Assembly: GCF_004151485.1 (NCBI RefSeq)
Contig: NZ_SBFF01000002.1
Span: 62,001-126,000, forward strand
Direction of reading: 5' to 3'
Source of the DNA: Sphingosinicella sp. CPCC 101087
GTDB taxonomy: Bacteria; Pseudomonadota; Alphaproteobacteria; Sphingomonadales; Sphingomonadaceae
DNA length: 64,000 nt
The position numbers and the translations under genes are program-made. The notes under the pieces are model-generated. The model worked only from the letters and a program-made list of their open reading frames with translations, had not been told where the DNA came from and did not search any database. Below are positions 37,061-48,669 of the stretch, in pieces. Every line of letters begins with the position of its first letter. Position 1 is the stretch's first letter.

Positions 37061-37975
37061 CTAGGACCGCGGCTTCTCGAACTTCAGCGTCATCCGGTCG
37101 CTTTCGCCGATCGCGAAATAGCGTTCGCGGTCCTGGTCGCCGAGGCGCAAGCGCGGCGGGAGCGTCCAGACGCCCTCCGGCCAGTCGGCCGTGTCGTTGG
37201 GATTGGCATTCACTTCCGACGCCCCGACGAACCGGAAGCCGGCCGCCTCGGCGAGCCGGCGAACGGTCGACACCTTGATATAGCCGCTCGTCCGTTCGCG
37301 CTCGGCGTCGGCATCCTCCGGAAGGCGATGGTCGACGATGCCGAGCGTGCCGCCGGGCTTCAGCATGGCGAACATCTGGCGGAACGCTTCCTCGCCATAG
37401 GGCTGATTGTCGCGCTGGTAGCCCATCTGCCAGTTGTGGACGTTGCGGAAGGTCAGGACGACGTCGGCCGTGCCGTCCGGAACGCGGGGATCGCTGGCCT
37501 CGAAAGCGGGGAAGGCCGCGTAGCGAATGTCGCCGTAGAGCTGCGAATTGGCTTCGGCGAGCCGCCGCACGCCGTCGTGGCGATTGCCGAGCGATGCCGC
37601 GTAATAAGTGCCGCCGCCCTGGCGGAGATAAGGAGCCAGGATCTCGGTATACCAACCGCCCGACGGCCATATCTCGACCACCGTATCGTCCGGCTCGACG
37701 CCGAAGAAGGCGAGCGTCTCGAATGGGTGACGGTAGCGGTCGCGCGCGACATTGTCGGCATTGCGCGTGTCGGCGCGAACCGCGGCCTGGAGCGCATCGT
37801 GCCAGGGCTGGTGCTGCATGCCTTCGCCATGGGCCATGCCCTGATGGTGCGCCTGCCCGGCCGCCTGGGCCGGTTGCTGCGCGTGGCCCTGATGCTGGGC
37901 GGCGGCGACGGCGCCTCCGGCGCCGATAGCGAGGGCGGCGGTGAAGATCGCAAGTGGCAGGCTCTGGCGGATCAT
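37061..37975 (-). CDS. Exported class I methyltransferase-like protein
   Basis: A 304-residue protein with a clear Sec signal (MIRQSLPLAIFTAALAIGAG ... AVAAAQ), a His/Gln/Gly-rich stretch (about residues 28-55) and a COG4798-like methyltransferase domain. The SAM motif is degenerate (VVEIWPSGGWYTEILAPYL), while the post-motif LKPGGTLGIVDHR is normal. AAGGAG stands 6 nt before the ATG at 37975; the ATG at 37981 is too close to it. SAM is not expected in the periplasm, so the real activity is open. Confidence 0.82.
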   Translation of the reverse strand: MIRQSLPLAIFTAALAIGAGGAVAAAQHQGHAQQPAQAAGQAHHQGMAHGEGMQHQPWHDALQAAVRADTRNADNVARDRYRHPFETLAFFGVEPDDTVVEIWPSGGWYTEILAPYLRQGGGTYYAASLGNRHDGVRRLAEANSQLYGDIRYAAFPAFEASDPRVPDGTADVVLTFRNVHNWQMGYQRDNQPYGEEAFRQMFAMLKPGGTLGIVDHRLPEDADAERERTSGYIKVSTVRRLAEAAGFRFVGASEVNANPNDTADWPEGVWTLPPRLRLGDQDRERYFAIGESDRMTLKFEKPRS

Positions 37976-38018
37976 CTTCATCTCCTTACATGCGTCGCCT
38001 GTCCATGACGGAGAGAGC

Positions 38019-38210
38019 ATGACGACGCAAGCTACACTATGGACGAGCGCGGGCGCCACCCTGGCGCTGGCGGTCGCGGCGGGAGTGGCCGAATGGCGCA
38101 GGACGCGCCGTCACGAGCTGGACGAGCCCGGATGGGTGCCGTGGCGCGGGATCCAGGTCGCCTGTCTGTTCGGTGCGATGGCGTTCGTCGTGCTGGCGGT
38201 GCACGCCTGA
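38019..38210 (+). CDS. Small two-helix membrane protein
   Basis: A 63-residue protein (MTTQATLWTSAGATLALAVA ...) with two membrane helices (about residues 7-24 and 43-61) joined by a charged loop containing RRTRRHELDEPGW. GGAGAGAG precedes the ATG. It is divergent from the exported methyltransferase-like gene with 43 bp between starts. Family not recognised. Confidence 0.6.
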   Translation: MTTQATLWTSAGATLALAVAAGVAEWRRTRRHELDEPGWVPWRGIQVACLFGAMAFVVLAVHA

Positions 38211-38252
38211 TTGCGTCCGGGCCCGACTCGCCGCCCACCGCGGATGAGGATG

Positions 38253-39776
38253 CTAGAGGCAGGCCTCGAGATAGGGCTGGTCGAAGCCGAACATCTTGGC
38301 CTTTTCGAGCGTGTAGGGACGAAGGCCCATGCAGCGATACTCGCCGATGATCTTCCCGTCGGGCGTCTCGTCGAGATATTCGAACTTGAACAGCTCCTGG
38401 GTGACGATGACGTCGCCTTCCATGCCGATCACCTCGGTGATGTTCGTGCAGCGGCGGGTGCCGTCGCGCAGCCGCTTCACCTGGACGATCAGGTCGACCG
38501 AATCGGCGATCTGACGCGAGATCGCCTCCTTCGGCACCTTGATGTCCGACATCATCACCATGTTCTCCATACGCGCCAGGCATTCGCGCGGGGAGTTGGA
38601 GTGGAGGGTCGCCATCGATCCATCGTGGCCGGTGTTCATCGCCGCGAGCAGGTCGAAGCACTCCCGGCCGCGAATCTCGCCGAGGATGATTCGATCCGGG
38701 CGCATGCGCAGTGCGTTGATGACGAGGTCGCCGATGGAGATCGCGCCCTGGCCTTCCAGATTGGGCGGACGGGTTTCGAGCGGAAGCCAGTGCGGCTGCT
38801 GCAAACGAAGCTCGGCCGCATCCTCGATCGTGATGACGCGCTCGCCCGGGTCGATCAGCTTCGACATGGCGTTGAGCATCGTCGTCTTGCCCGAGCCGGT
38901 ACCGCCGGAGATGACGATGTTCATCCGGCTCGCGCCGGCGATCTTGAGCACGGTCGCCATCTTGTCCGAGAGCGACCCCCAGGTCTTCATCATGTCGATC
39001 GTGATCGGCTTCTCGGAGAATTTACGGATCGAGATGGCCGTTCCGCGCAGCGACAGCGGCGGGATGATGACGTTGACGCGGCTGCCGTCCTGAAGGCGGG
39101 CGTCCGCGAGCGGCGTGGTCTGGTCGACGCGACGGCCGACCTTGTTGACGATGCGCTGCGCGATCTGGAGGAGATGCTCCTCGTCGCGGAACTGGATCTG
39201 GGCGAGCTCGAGCTTGCCCTTGCGCTCGACATAGGTCTGGTTGGGCCCGTTGACCATGATGTCGCTGACTTCGGGATCGCTGAGCAGCTCCTCGAGCGGG
39301 CCGAGCCCGAGCAGCTCGTCCACCAGCACCTTCTCGAGGGCGAATTGCTCGCGGCGATTGAGGTTGATCTTCAGCTCGGCCAGCACCTCGCCGATGATCG
39401 GCCGGAACTCCTCGGCGAGCTCGTCCTTGGAAAGGGTCGCCGCCGCCTCGGGGTCGACGCGCTCGAGCAAGCGGGGAAGCACCTGTTCCTTGATTCGGTG
39501 GATCGCCGCCTCGAAACCTTCGTTGCGCGACGAGCCCTGCTCGCCGCTCTGCGCCTGGCGGTCGGCCAGACGCGCCATGGCGTCCATGGGCTCGATCGTC
39601 GCGGTGGGATCGAAGGCCGGCTCTTCGGCGGGAAGGGGGATGGACTCGATCGGGGGGAACTGGCTGCCGCCATCGGCCGGCCCGAGCGCCGGACCTTTCA
39701 TCGGCTTCGCGCTACCGAAGCTCGGGCGGCCGGCAGTGCCGCCGCCCATCCCGTTGCGTCGTCCAAAAGCACTCAT
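38253..39776 (-). CDS. cpaF: CpaF/TadA-type secretion ATPase
   Basis: A 507-residue hexameric ATPase powering Flp/Tad pilus assembly. After a Gly/Pro-rich disordered N-terminus (about residues 1-85) it has the CpaF all-helical region and a RecA-like domain with Walker A SGGTGSGKTTMLNAM, the Asp box ITIEDAAELRL and the His box region NTGHDGSMATLHSNSPRE. No other tad/cpa genes are adjacent, so it is either a detached pilus gene or a pilus-independent paralogue. The start MSAFGRRNG has only a weak ribosome-binding site. Confidence 0.93.
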   Translation of the reverse strand: MSAFGRRNGMGGGTAGRPSFGSAKPMKGPALGPADGGSQFPPIESIPLPAEEPAFDPTATIEPMDAMARLADRQAQSGEQGSSRNEGFEAAIHRIKEQVLPRLLERVDPEAAATLSKDELAEEFRPIIGEVLAELKINLNRREQFALEKVLVDELLGLGPLEELLSDPEVSDIMVNGPNQTYVERKGKLELAQIQFRDEEHLLQIAQRIVNKVGRRVDQTTPLADARLQDGSRVNVIIPPLSLRGTAISIRKFSEKPITIDMMKTWGSLSDKMATVLKIAGASRMNIVISGGTGSGKTTMLNAMSKLIDPGERVITIEDAAELRLQQPHWLPLETRPPNLEGQGAISIGDLVINALRMRPDRIILGEIRGRECFDLLAAMNTGHDGSMATLHSNSPRECLARMENMVMMSDIKVPKEAISRQIADSVDLIVQVKRLRDGTRRCTNITEVIGMEGDVIVTQELFKFEYLDETPDGKIIGEYRCMGLRPYTLEKAKMFGFDQPYLEACL

Positions 39777-39847
39777 GTCGTTCGCTTGACCTCGGCTGTC
39801 ATCCAGTCGGTTCCCGTCCGCTGCGACTGGTGAATAAGGGGGAAACT

Positions 39848-39862
39848 TTGACAATTGCCTAA
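39848..39862. promoter_or_regulatory. CtrA-like site between cpaF and DMT gene
   Basis: TTGA-CAATTGC-CTAA matches the CtrA consensus TTAA-N7-TTAA at 6 of 8 positions, in the divergent spacer 72 bp upstream of cpaF. CtrA controls pilus genes in several Alphaproteobacteria. The match is partial and unproven. Confidence 0.3.
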
Positions 39863-39889
39863 CCGCGGCCGTTCGCACAGAGAGCCGGC

Positions 39890-40801
39890 GTGCCCGCTCC
39901 AGCAGCCCCCTCGGTTCGCTCCGCCCTCCTGCTCGCTTTGTCCGGCTTCGCCATCCTGTCGGTCGGCGACGCGCTGGTGAAGACCATGGCCGGCCAGTGG
40001 CCGGCGACGGCGGTGGCGACCTTGCGCTACACGGCCGGCGCGGCCGGCCTCGCCGCGGTGGTCGCGCTGCGCGAGGGCCGGGGCGGCTTCGCGGTGCCTC
40101 GGCCCTGGCTGCAGCTGGGGCGCGGCGCCGGAGTCGCGATCGCCACCATCTGCTTCTTCCTGGGCGTGATGGCGATGCCGCTGGCGGACGCGACTGCGGT
40201 CCAGTTCACCAGCCCGATCCTGACGGCCCTGCTCGCACCGCTGGTTCTCGGCGAGCGGACTCGGCCGGCGACCTGGGTCGCGACCCTGCTCGCCTTCGCG
40301 GGCGTGCTGGTAGTGCTCCGCCCGAATCTGCTCGCGCTCGGCCCCGTCGCCTTGTTCCCGCTCGGTGCCGCCTTCGGCATGTCGATCCTGGTGATGCTGA
40401 ACCGAAAGGCGGCCGGCGTCGCCTCGCCGATCGCGATGCAGTTCCTCGCCGCGATGATGGCAACGCCGATCCTCATCGCCGCCACCGTACTGCTGGCGCT
40501 TACCGGCGACCCCCAGTTCCACGTCCCCGAGCCGCCGCTCAGCGTCATCGTCAAATGCCTGACCGTCGCCTTCACCGCGACGATCGCGCATCTGCTCATC
40601 TACAGTGCGACGGTGCGCGCCTCGGCGGCGGTGGTTGCGCCGATGACCTATGTTCAGCTGCTGGTCGCCGCGGCGCTCGGCTGGGCGTTGTTCGGAAGCG
40701 CGCTGGATCTGTCAACGCTCGGCGGAGCGGCGCTGATCGTGGCCGGAGGCCTGTGGCTGTGGCGCTCGCAAAAGCCGAAGGAAGTGCCGGAGACGGAGTA
40801 G
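39890..40801 (+). CDS. DMT superfamily (EamA) transporter
   Basis: A 303-residue, ten-helix drug/metabolite transporter with two EamA repeats. Repeat 1 ends around LAFAGVLVVLRP and repeat 2 around GGAALIVAGGLWLWR; MPLADATAVQFTSPILTALL is the typical helix 4 region. The direction is probably export and the substrate unknown. Translation starts at GTG 39890; no in-frame ATG precedes it. Confidence 0.88.
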   Translation: MPAPAAPSVRSALLLALSGFAILSVGDALVKTMAGQWPATAVATLRYTAGAAGLAAVVALREGRGGFAVPRPWLQLGRGAGVAIATICFFLGVMAMPLADATAVQFTSPILTALLAPLVLGERTRPATWVATLLAFAGVLVVLRPNLLALGPVALFPLGAAFGMSILVMLNRKAAGVASPIAMQFLAAMMATPILIAATVLLALTGDPQFHVPEPPLSVIVKCLTVAFTATIAHLLIYSATVRASAAVVAPMTYVQLLVAAALGWALFGSALDLSTLGGAALIVAGGLWLWRSQKPKEVPETE

Positions 40802-40834
40802 GCCACGCGGTATCGTTCAGGCGGAGGGCGTGCT

Positions 40835-40942
40835 TCGATACGGCATTTCGCCAGGCTCAATGCTTACTCAGCATGAGCGGTGAGCATAAGGGAGAACCGC
40901 TCATCCTGAGTAGCGGCTGAGCCTGTCGAAGCCGCGTATCGA
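40835..40942. repeat. 108-bp imperfect palindrome (dispersed-repeat type)
   Basis: The two ends read TCGATACG and CGTATCGA, and about 47 bp of each arm pair imperfectly; the arms contain CAGGCTCA with TGAGCCTG and ATGAGCGGT with ACCGCTCAT. The unit fills the spacer between the converging DMT and atpC genes. The motif TGAGCCTGTCGAAG is familiar from intergenic repeats in Sphingomonadales. It could fold into a long cruciform and serve as bidirectional terminator. Confidence 0.65.
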
Positions 40943-40971
40943 CGGACAGCTCTCAGGTCATGCGGGCCGAC

Positions 40972-41238
40972 TCAGGCGGCCGCGTCCGCTTTCTCGGCGA
41001 GCACCGTCAGGCCCTTCTCGTTCACCTCGGCAAAGCCGCCTTCGATGGCGATGCGCTCGGGCTCCGCGCCCTGGGTCCGATAGACGGCGAGCTCGCCGTT
41101 GCGGATCGTGGACATGACCGGGGCGTGGCCGGCCAGCACACCGAAATCGCCCTCGGTGCCGGGGACGACGACCATGTAGACCTCCTCGGAACGGACCAGG
41201 CGTTCGGGAGTGACGAGCTCGAAATGAAGGTCGGCCAT
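40972..41238 (-). CDS. atpC: F1 ATP synthase subunit epsilon
   Basis: An 88-residue epsilon subunit ([20 protein letters not shown] ... [20 protein letters not shown]). It contains the N-terminal beta-sandwich only. The C-terminal two-helix inhibitory domain of longer homologues is missing, as in several Alphaproteobacteria, where inhibition is taken over by other proteins. Last gene of the F1 operon, 146 bp after atpD. Confidence 0.93.
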   Translation of the reverse strand: MADLHFELVTPERLVRSEEVYMVVVPGTEGDFGVLAGHAPVMSTIRNGELAVYRTQGAEPERIAIEGGFAEVNEKGLTVLAEKADAAA

Positions 41239-41280
41239 ATCATCCTCTTACTCCCTTTCCCCTTCAGGGGGAGAGGGCAG

Positions 41281-41377
41281 GGGAGAGGGGAAGTCCGTAT
41301 GCAAGCGCGGCTTGCCCGACTGCCCCTCTCCCTTCGCCGCTGTGCGGCTCTTCTCTCTCGCCCGCCGGGCGAGAGAG
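41281..41377. repeat. Hairpins between atpD and atpC
   Basis: Two inverted repeats fill the spacer. GGGAGAGGGG (41281-41290) pairs with CCCCTCTCCC (41323-41332), and CTCTCTCGCCC (41353-41363) pairs perfectly with GGGCGAGAGAG (41367-41377) around a 3-nt loop. In the atp mRNA they lie just after atpD and could lower atpC expression or protect the atpD 3' end. Confidence 0.6.
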
Positions 41378-41384
41378 CAGTCTC

Positions 41385-42881
<1,497 letters not shown>

Positions 42882-42887
42882 CTAGTT

Positions 42888-42985
42888 CCTCCGCGAAGGC
42901 GGAGGGCCAGTCGTTGCTTTTCTTGTTCCCCGGCGAAGGCCGGGGTCCAGCTGGAACTCTGTTCCGGTGCCCGGCCTTCGCCGGG
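42888..42985. repeat. Three GCGAAGGC-core hairpins upstream of atpD
   Basis: Three hairpins stand in a row: CCTCCGC-GAAG-GCGGAGG (42888-42905), CCCCGGC-GAAG-GCCGGGG (42928-42945) and CCCGGC-CTTC-GCCGGG (42970-42985, the opposite orientation). All share the same GAAG loop with variable stems, as expected of a palindromic repeat family. They occupy the spacer between the small secreted-protein gene and atpD. Confidence 0.75.
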
Positions 42986-42997
42986 GCACCTTCATTC

Positions 42998-43294
42998 TCA
43001 ATTCAATTCGGGCTCTTCCTCGCCACTGCAGCGGGTCGGGCCGTCGATCCACACCCATTCGCCCTCCGCCTGCTGGAGGATCGCGGTCTGGCGGGCCCAG
43101 CGGCCGTCCTCGCCCTGCATCTCATAGGCGCAGCTATACTGGACCGACGCCTCGTCGGGGCGGGTGCAGGCGACGTTGCGGGTCCGGGTCGGCTGGTCCG
43201 GGCAGGCCGCGGCCAGCGCGGACTGGAACTGGGCGACGGTCGGTCCGCCCGCCTGTGCGGCCATTGCCGCGAGTGCGACGAGGAGGATCTTCAT
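42998..43294 (-). CDS. Small secreted Cys-containing protein inside the atp operon
   Basis: A 98-residue protein with a Sec signal ([15 protein letters not shown]) and a mature part carrying four cysteines (ALAAACP, NVACTR, YSCAYE, TRCSGE), suggesting disulfides in the periplasm. Its ATG overlaps the atpG stop (ATGA), so it is translationally coupled to the gamma subunit. F1 operons do not normally have a gene here. I do not recognise a family; a DUF-type exported protein is likely. Confidence 0.75.
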   Translation of the reverse strand: MKILLVALAAMAAQAGGPTVAQFQSALAAACPDQPTRTRNVACTRPDEASVQYSCAYEMQGEDGRWARQTAILQQAEGEWVWIDGPTRCSGEEEPELN

Positions 43295-44175
43295 AGCGCT
43301 TCGGCTCCGGAGATGATTTCGATCAGCTCCTTGGTGATAGCCGCCTGGCGCGTCCGATTATACTCGATTGTCAGTCGGTTGATCATGTCGCCGGCATTCC
43401 TGGTCGCATTATCCATCGCGGTCATGCGGCTGCCTTCCTCGGACGCGGCATTTTCCAGCAAAGCGCGGAAGATCTGGACGGCGATGTTGCGCGGCAGCAG
43501 CTCGGCCAGGATCTCTTCCTCGTCCGGCTCATATTCGACCGCGGCTGGGACGCCGGCGCCTTGGCCCTCGCGCGTCTCGACCGGCGGAATGGGGATGATC
43601 TGCTGCCCGACCGGCTCCTGTACCATCACCGACTGGAAACGGGCGTAGAACAGGTGGACGACGTCGATGCCGTCGGTCGCGTAGCGCTCGACGATGTCGG
43701 CGGCGATCGCCTGGGCATCGGCGAAGGTGACCTGGCGGATCTCGGTCGTGTCGTACTGGTGGACGATCTGGCGCGGGAACAGGCGGCCCAAAGCGGCCCG
43801 CGCCTTGCGGCCAACCAAGTAGAAATAGACCGTCTTACCCTCGGCGATCAGCGACTCGGCCTTGCGCCTGGCCGCCTTGACGATGTTGGCATTGAACCCG
43901 CCGGCGAGACCCCGATTGGACGTGCAGACGATCAGCAGGTGGACCTGGTCCTTGCCGGTGCCGACGAGCAGCTTCGGGCTTTGCGGGCCCGGCTCGACCC
44001 GGCCGGCGAGGCTCGCCATCACCGCGGCCATCCCCGTCGAATAGGGCCGCGCCGCCTCGGCGGCCGACTGGGCGCGCCTCAGCTTCGCCGCGGCGACCAT
44101 CTTCATCGCCTTGGTGATCTTCTGCGTCGACTTGACCGACGAGATCCGATTCTTGAGCGCCTTGAGGCTGGCCAT
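43291..44175 (-). CDS. atpG: F1 ATP synthase subunit gamma
   Basis: The 294-residue rotor subunit: N-terminal helix [36 protein letters not shown] (broken here), central [20 protein letters not shown] and C-terminal [36 protein letters not shown]. Length is typical. Its stop codon overlaps the next small gene. Confidence 0.97.
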   Translation of the reverse strand: MASLKALKNRISSVKSTQKITKAMKMVAAAKLRRAQSAAEAARPYSTGMAAVMASLAGRVEPGPQSPKLLVGTGKDQVHLLIVCTSNRGLAGGFNANIVKAARRKAESLIAEGKTVYFYLVGRKARAALGRLFPRQIVHQYDTTEIRQVTFADAQAIAADIVERYATDGIDVVHLFYARFQSVMVQEPVGQQIIPIPPVETREGQGAGVPAAVEYEPDEEEILAELLPRNIAVQIFRALLENAASEEGSRMTAMDNATRNAGDMINRLTIEYNRTRQAAITKELIEIISGAEAL

Positions 44176-44193
44176 CTATCCCTACTTTTCGTC

Positions 44194-44275
44194 ATGCCAG
44201 CGAAGGCTGGCATCCAAGCGGTCTCAACACTTCAACGACGCCGTATCGACCCCAGCCCTCGCTGGGGTGACGGCG

Positions 44276-44277
<2 letters not shown>
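44194..44277. repeat. Palindromic repeats between atpA and atpG
   Basis: ATGCCAGC-GAAG-GCTGGCAT (44194-44213) is a perfect 8-bp stem with the same GAAG loop as the repeats near atpD. A second, nested structure spans 44237-44277: outer arms GACGCCGT and ACGGCGTC enclose CCCCAGC-CCTC-GCTGGGG. Its last bases touch the atpA stop codon. The 100-bp spacer holds little else apart from the atpG ribosome-binding region. Confidence 0.75.
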
Positions 44278-46392
<2,115 letters not shown>

Positions 46393-46775
46393 GCGCCGTC
46401 TAACTCCCGGATCGGATTTTTGTCCCATGCGAAAAGGGCGCGCGAAGGCGCTCCCGATGGGGTCGCCGGCCCGTAGCAGGGGCTTTGCTGCGATGCAAGA
46501 AGCGGGAAACAGGCTGGCCGCGAAGCTCGGATTGCCTTCCGCCGGCGCCGTCCGAAGGGTTCGCTCACGGCGCGGCCGAACGGTCCGCAATCGACGCAGG
46601 CGAGAACGGCCCCGAGCCGCCAGGCAACGCAGCCCGTAATTCGGGGCGCTGTCCACCTGCCCGATCCCGATGAATTGCCGTGGAGCGGATCGCCGCCTCG
46701 CTTTGAAAGCAACGGGCGGGACGCTGGTTGCGCGGCCATGGTGCAGAAAGCTCCCATCATCGAGGAGACTTATTC
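46393..46775. other. Divergent spacer between atpH and DUF1203 gene
   Basis: This 383-bp region must carry the atp operon promoter on the minus strand and the DUF1203-ada promoter on the plus strand. I see no convincing gene and no clear consensus promoter. Open frames here are Arg/Pro-rich and chance-like. Confidence 0.5.
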
Positions 46776-47243
46776 ATGGCTTATCGAATCGAAGGACTGG
46801 CGCCGACCGCGTTCGAGGGGTTTCTCGGCCTTTCCGACGCGGACCTGGCCGAGCGGCGGGCGATGCGGGTGACGGCGGATTCGCCGCAGGGCTTTCCCTG
46901 CCGCGTGACGCTCGAGAACGCGGCGCCCGGCGAGCGGCTTCTGCTCGTCAATCACGTGTCGCACGACGTGCCGACGCCGTTTCGCACCGCTTATGCGATC
47001 TACGTCCGCGAGGAGGCCGCCGAGGCGGCCCGATTCGTCGACACCCTGCCGCCGGTGTTCGAGGGCCGGACGCTCGGCCTACGCGGCTTCGACGCCGAAG
47101 GCATGCTGAAGGGGGCGCTGCTGGCCATGCCCGGCGAGGCCGAAGCCAGGATCGCCGAGCTGCTCGAGCGACCGGAGATCGCGACCATCCATGCCCACAA
47201 TGCCGTCCACGGCTGCTTCCTCGCCTGCATAGAAAGGAACTGA
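46776..47243 (+). CDS. DUF1203 domain protein
   Basis: A 155-residue DUF1203 protein starting MAYRIEGLAPTAFEGFLGLS. Typical segments are PCRVTLENAAPGERLLLVNH, TPFRTAYAIYVRE and the C-terminal IHAHNAVHGCFLACIER. No catalytic role is known. GAGGAG precedes the ATG. It stands 3 nt before ada, so the two genes form an operon and this protein may be induced by alkylation damage. Confidence 0.85.
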   Translation: MAYRIEGLAPTAFEGFLGLSDADLAERRAMRVTADSPQGFPCRVTLENAAPGERLLLVNHVSHDVPTPFRTAYAIYVREEAAEAARFVDTLPPVFEGRTLGLRGFDAEGMLKGALLAMPGEAEARIAELLERPEIATIHAHNAVHGCFLACIERN

Positions 47244-47246
47244 GAG

Positions 47247-48338
47247 ATGGCCACCCTTGCATCGCTCCCCACCCGCAATAGATCTGTCGCGGTGAACGAT
47301 CCGTCCCGCATCTCCGATGAGTCCGCCTGGGCAGCGGTGATGGCGCGCGACCGGACCCTGGACGGACGTTTCGTCACCGGCGTGCTCACCACCGGCATAT
47401 ATTGCCGGCCGTCCTGCGCGGCGCGGCACCCGAAGCGCGAGAATGTTCGATTCTTCGCCACGCCCGCGGAGGCCCGCGCGACGGGTCTCCGGCCCTGCCT
47501 GCGCTGCCGTCCCGACGAGGTGACACGCGAGGCGACGGCACTGGAGCGTGTCTATCGCCTGCTCGCCGAATCCGAGGAGACGCCCTCGCTCGACAGGATG
47601 GCCGAGGCCGCGGGCTACTCGCCGCATCACTTCCACCGGCTGTTCAAGCGGGCGACCGGCGTCACGCCCGCCGCTTATTATCGCCGGCTGCGCGGCCGGC
47701 GCGTCGAAGCGGCCCTGGCCGAGAACGAGCGGATAACCGACGCGATCTACGACGCCGGCTATTCGGGCCCGGCGCGCTTCTATGCGGACACCAAGGGCCG
47801 GCTGGGCATGACCCCCTCCGCCTGGCGCGACGGCGGCCGCGGAGAGACGATCCGCTGGGCGACGGCGGAGACGGCGCTCGGCACGATGCTGGTGGCGGCG
47901 ACCGAGGGGGGCATCTGCCGCCTGTCGTTCGACGAGGACGAGGCCGAGCTCAAGCGCCGCTTCCCTAATGCGGCGATCGAGCCGGGCGGAGCGGCCCTGT
48001 CCGACCTCGTCGAGCGCACCGTCGCGGCGGTCAATGCGCCGGAAAAGCCGCACGACCTCCCGCTCGACGTGCGTGGCACCGCCTTCCAGGAAGCGGTCTG
48101 GCGCGAGCTTTCCCGGATCCCGCCGGGCGAGAGCCTGAGCTATGCGGCGCTCGCCGCCCGGGTCGGCCGGCCGAAGGCCGTTCGGGCCGCCGGCACCGCC
48201 TGCGGCGCCAACCAGGTGGCGGTGCTGATCCCCTGCCACCGCGCCCGGCGCGGCGACGGCTCACCGGGCGGCTATGCCTATGGCCTCCAGCGCAAGGCGA
48301 AGCTGCTCGAGAAGGAAGGCTGGCAGGGCGGCGCGTGA
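47247..48338 (+). CDS. ada: Bifunctional Ada: alkylation regulator and O6-methylguanine methyltransferase
   Basis: A 363-residue full Ada. The N-terminal zinc domain has cysteines C53, C57, C84 and C87 (YCRPSC, CLRC), where the first accepts methyl from phosphotriesters. An AraC-type DNA-binding domain follows (about residues 95-195, SPHHFHRLFKRATGVTPAAY). The C-terminal methyltransferase has its acceptor C330 in VLIPCHRA. It repairs DNA and activates the adaptive response. No alkB or alkA follows. Confidence 0.95.
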   Translation: MATLASLPTRNRSVAVNDPSRISDESAWAAVMARDRTLDGRFVTGVLTTGIYCRPSCAARHPKRENVRFFATPAEARATGLRPCLRCRPDEVTREATALERVYRLLAESEETPSLDRMAEAAGYSPHHFHRLFKRATGVTPAAYYRRLRGRRVEAALAENERITDAIYDAGYSGPARFYADTKGRLGMTPSAWRDGGRGETIRWATAETALGTMLVAATEGGICRLSFDEDEAELKRRFPNAAIEPGGAALSDLVERTVAAVNAPEKPHDLPLDVRGTAFQEAVWRELSRIPPGESLSYAALAARVGRPKAVRAAGTACGANQVAVLIPCHRARRGDGSPGGYAYGLQRKAKLLEKEGWQGGA

Positions 48339-48669
48339 AGCGCCGCCCTGCGGGCGCCCGTGAAATTGACGAAATTGACACGTGCCACGCGCGCGAACCT
48401 TCCGCCGCCGCGGAACGAAGGCCTTCATCGACCTCCGCCTCCGAACGTCGTCGCGCTCTTCGCGTGAGCAACTCCTGTTCACGCGGCGAGGCCGCGGCGC
48501 ACGTGCGGGCGTTCCCCGACCGGAGTTCGGCGGAGAGGCAATTCGTTCAGCAATTCACGATGAGAAAGAGCCGGCCGTCGACTCGTCCTTACCAGAATCC
48601 TGTGAACAAATCAAGAACAAGACAGAGATCCCGCTGTCGAAAACGGCTCGCCCACCGCCTGAGCGTCGA
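48339..48669. other. Spacer with SOS-box-like site and 9-bp tandem repeat
   Basis: A 331-bp region between converging ada and the protease gene, without a convincing gene. It holds a tandem GAAATTGAC repeat (48362-48379) and GAAC-AAATCAA-GAAC at 48604-48618. The latter fits the alphaproteobacterial LexA pattern GAAC/GTTC-N7 direct repeat exactly. Neither neighbour has its start here, so the site's target is unclear. Confidence 0.5.

Noticed and set aside
40835-40942. CRISPR array or insertion-sequence end
   Set aside because: There is one palindromic unit, with no regularly spaced direct repeats, transposase gene or target-site duplication.
48362-48379. Tandem GAAATTGAC as a promoter with a perfect TTGACA -35
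   Set aside because: No -10-like hexamer at 16-18 bp and no gene start downstream; probably chance or a remnant repeat.
48261-48482. Short minus-strand frame downstream of the SOS-box-like site
   Set aside because: GTG start, Arg-rich composition, overlap with the 3' end of ada and no recognisable family; not a convincing LexA target.
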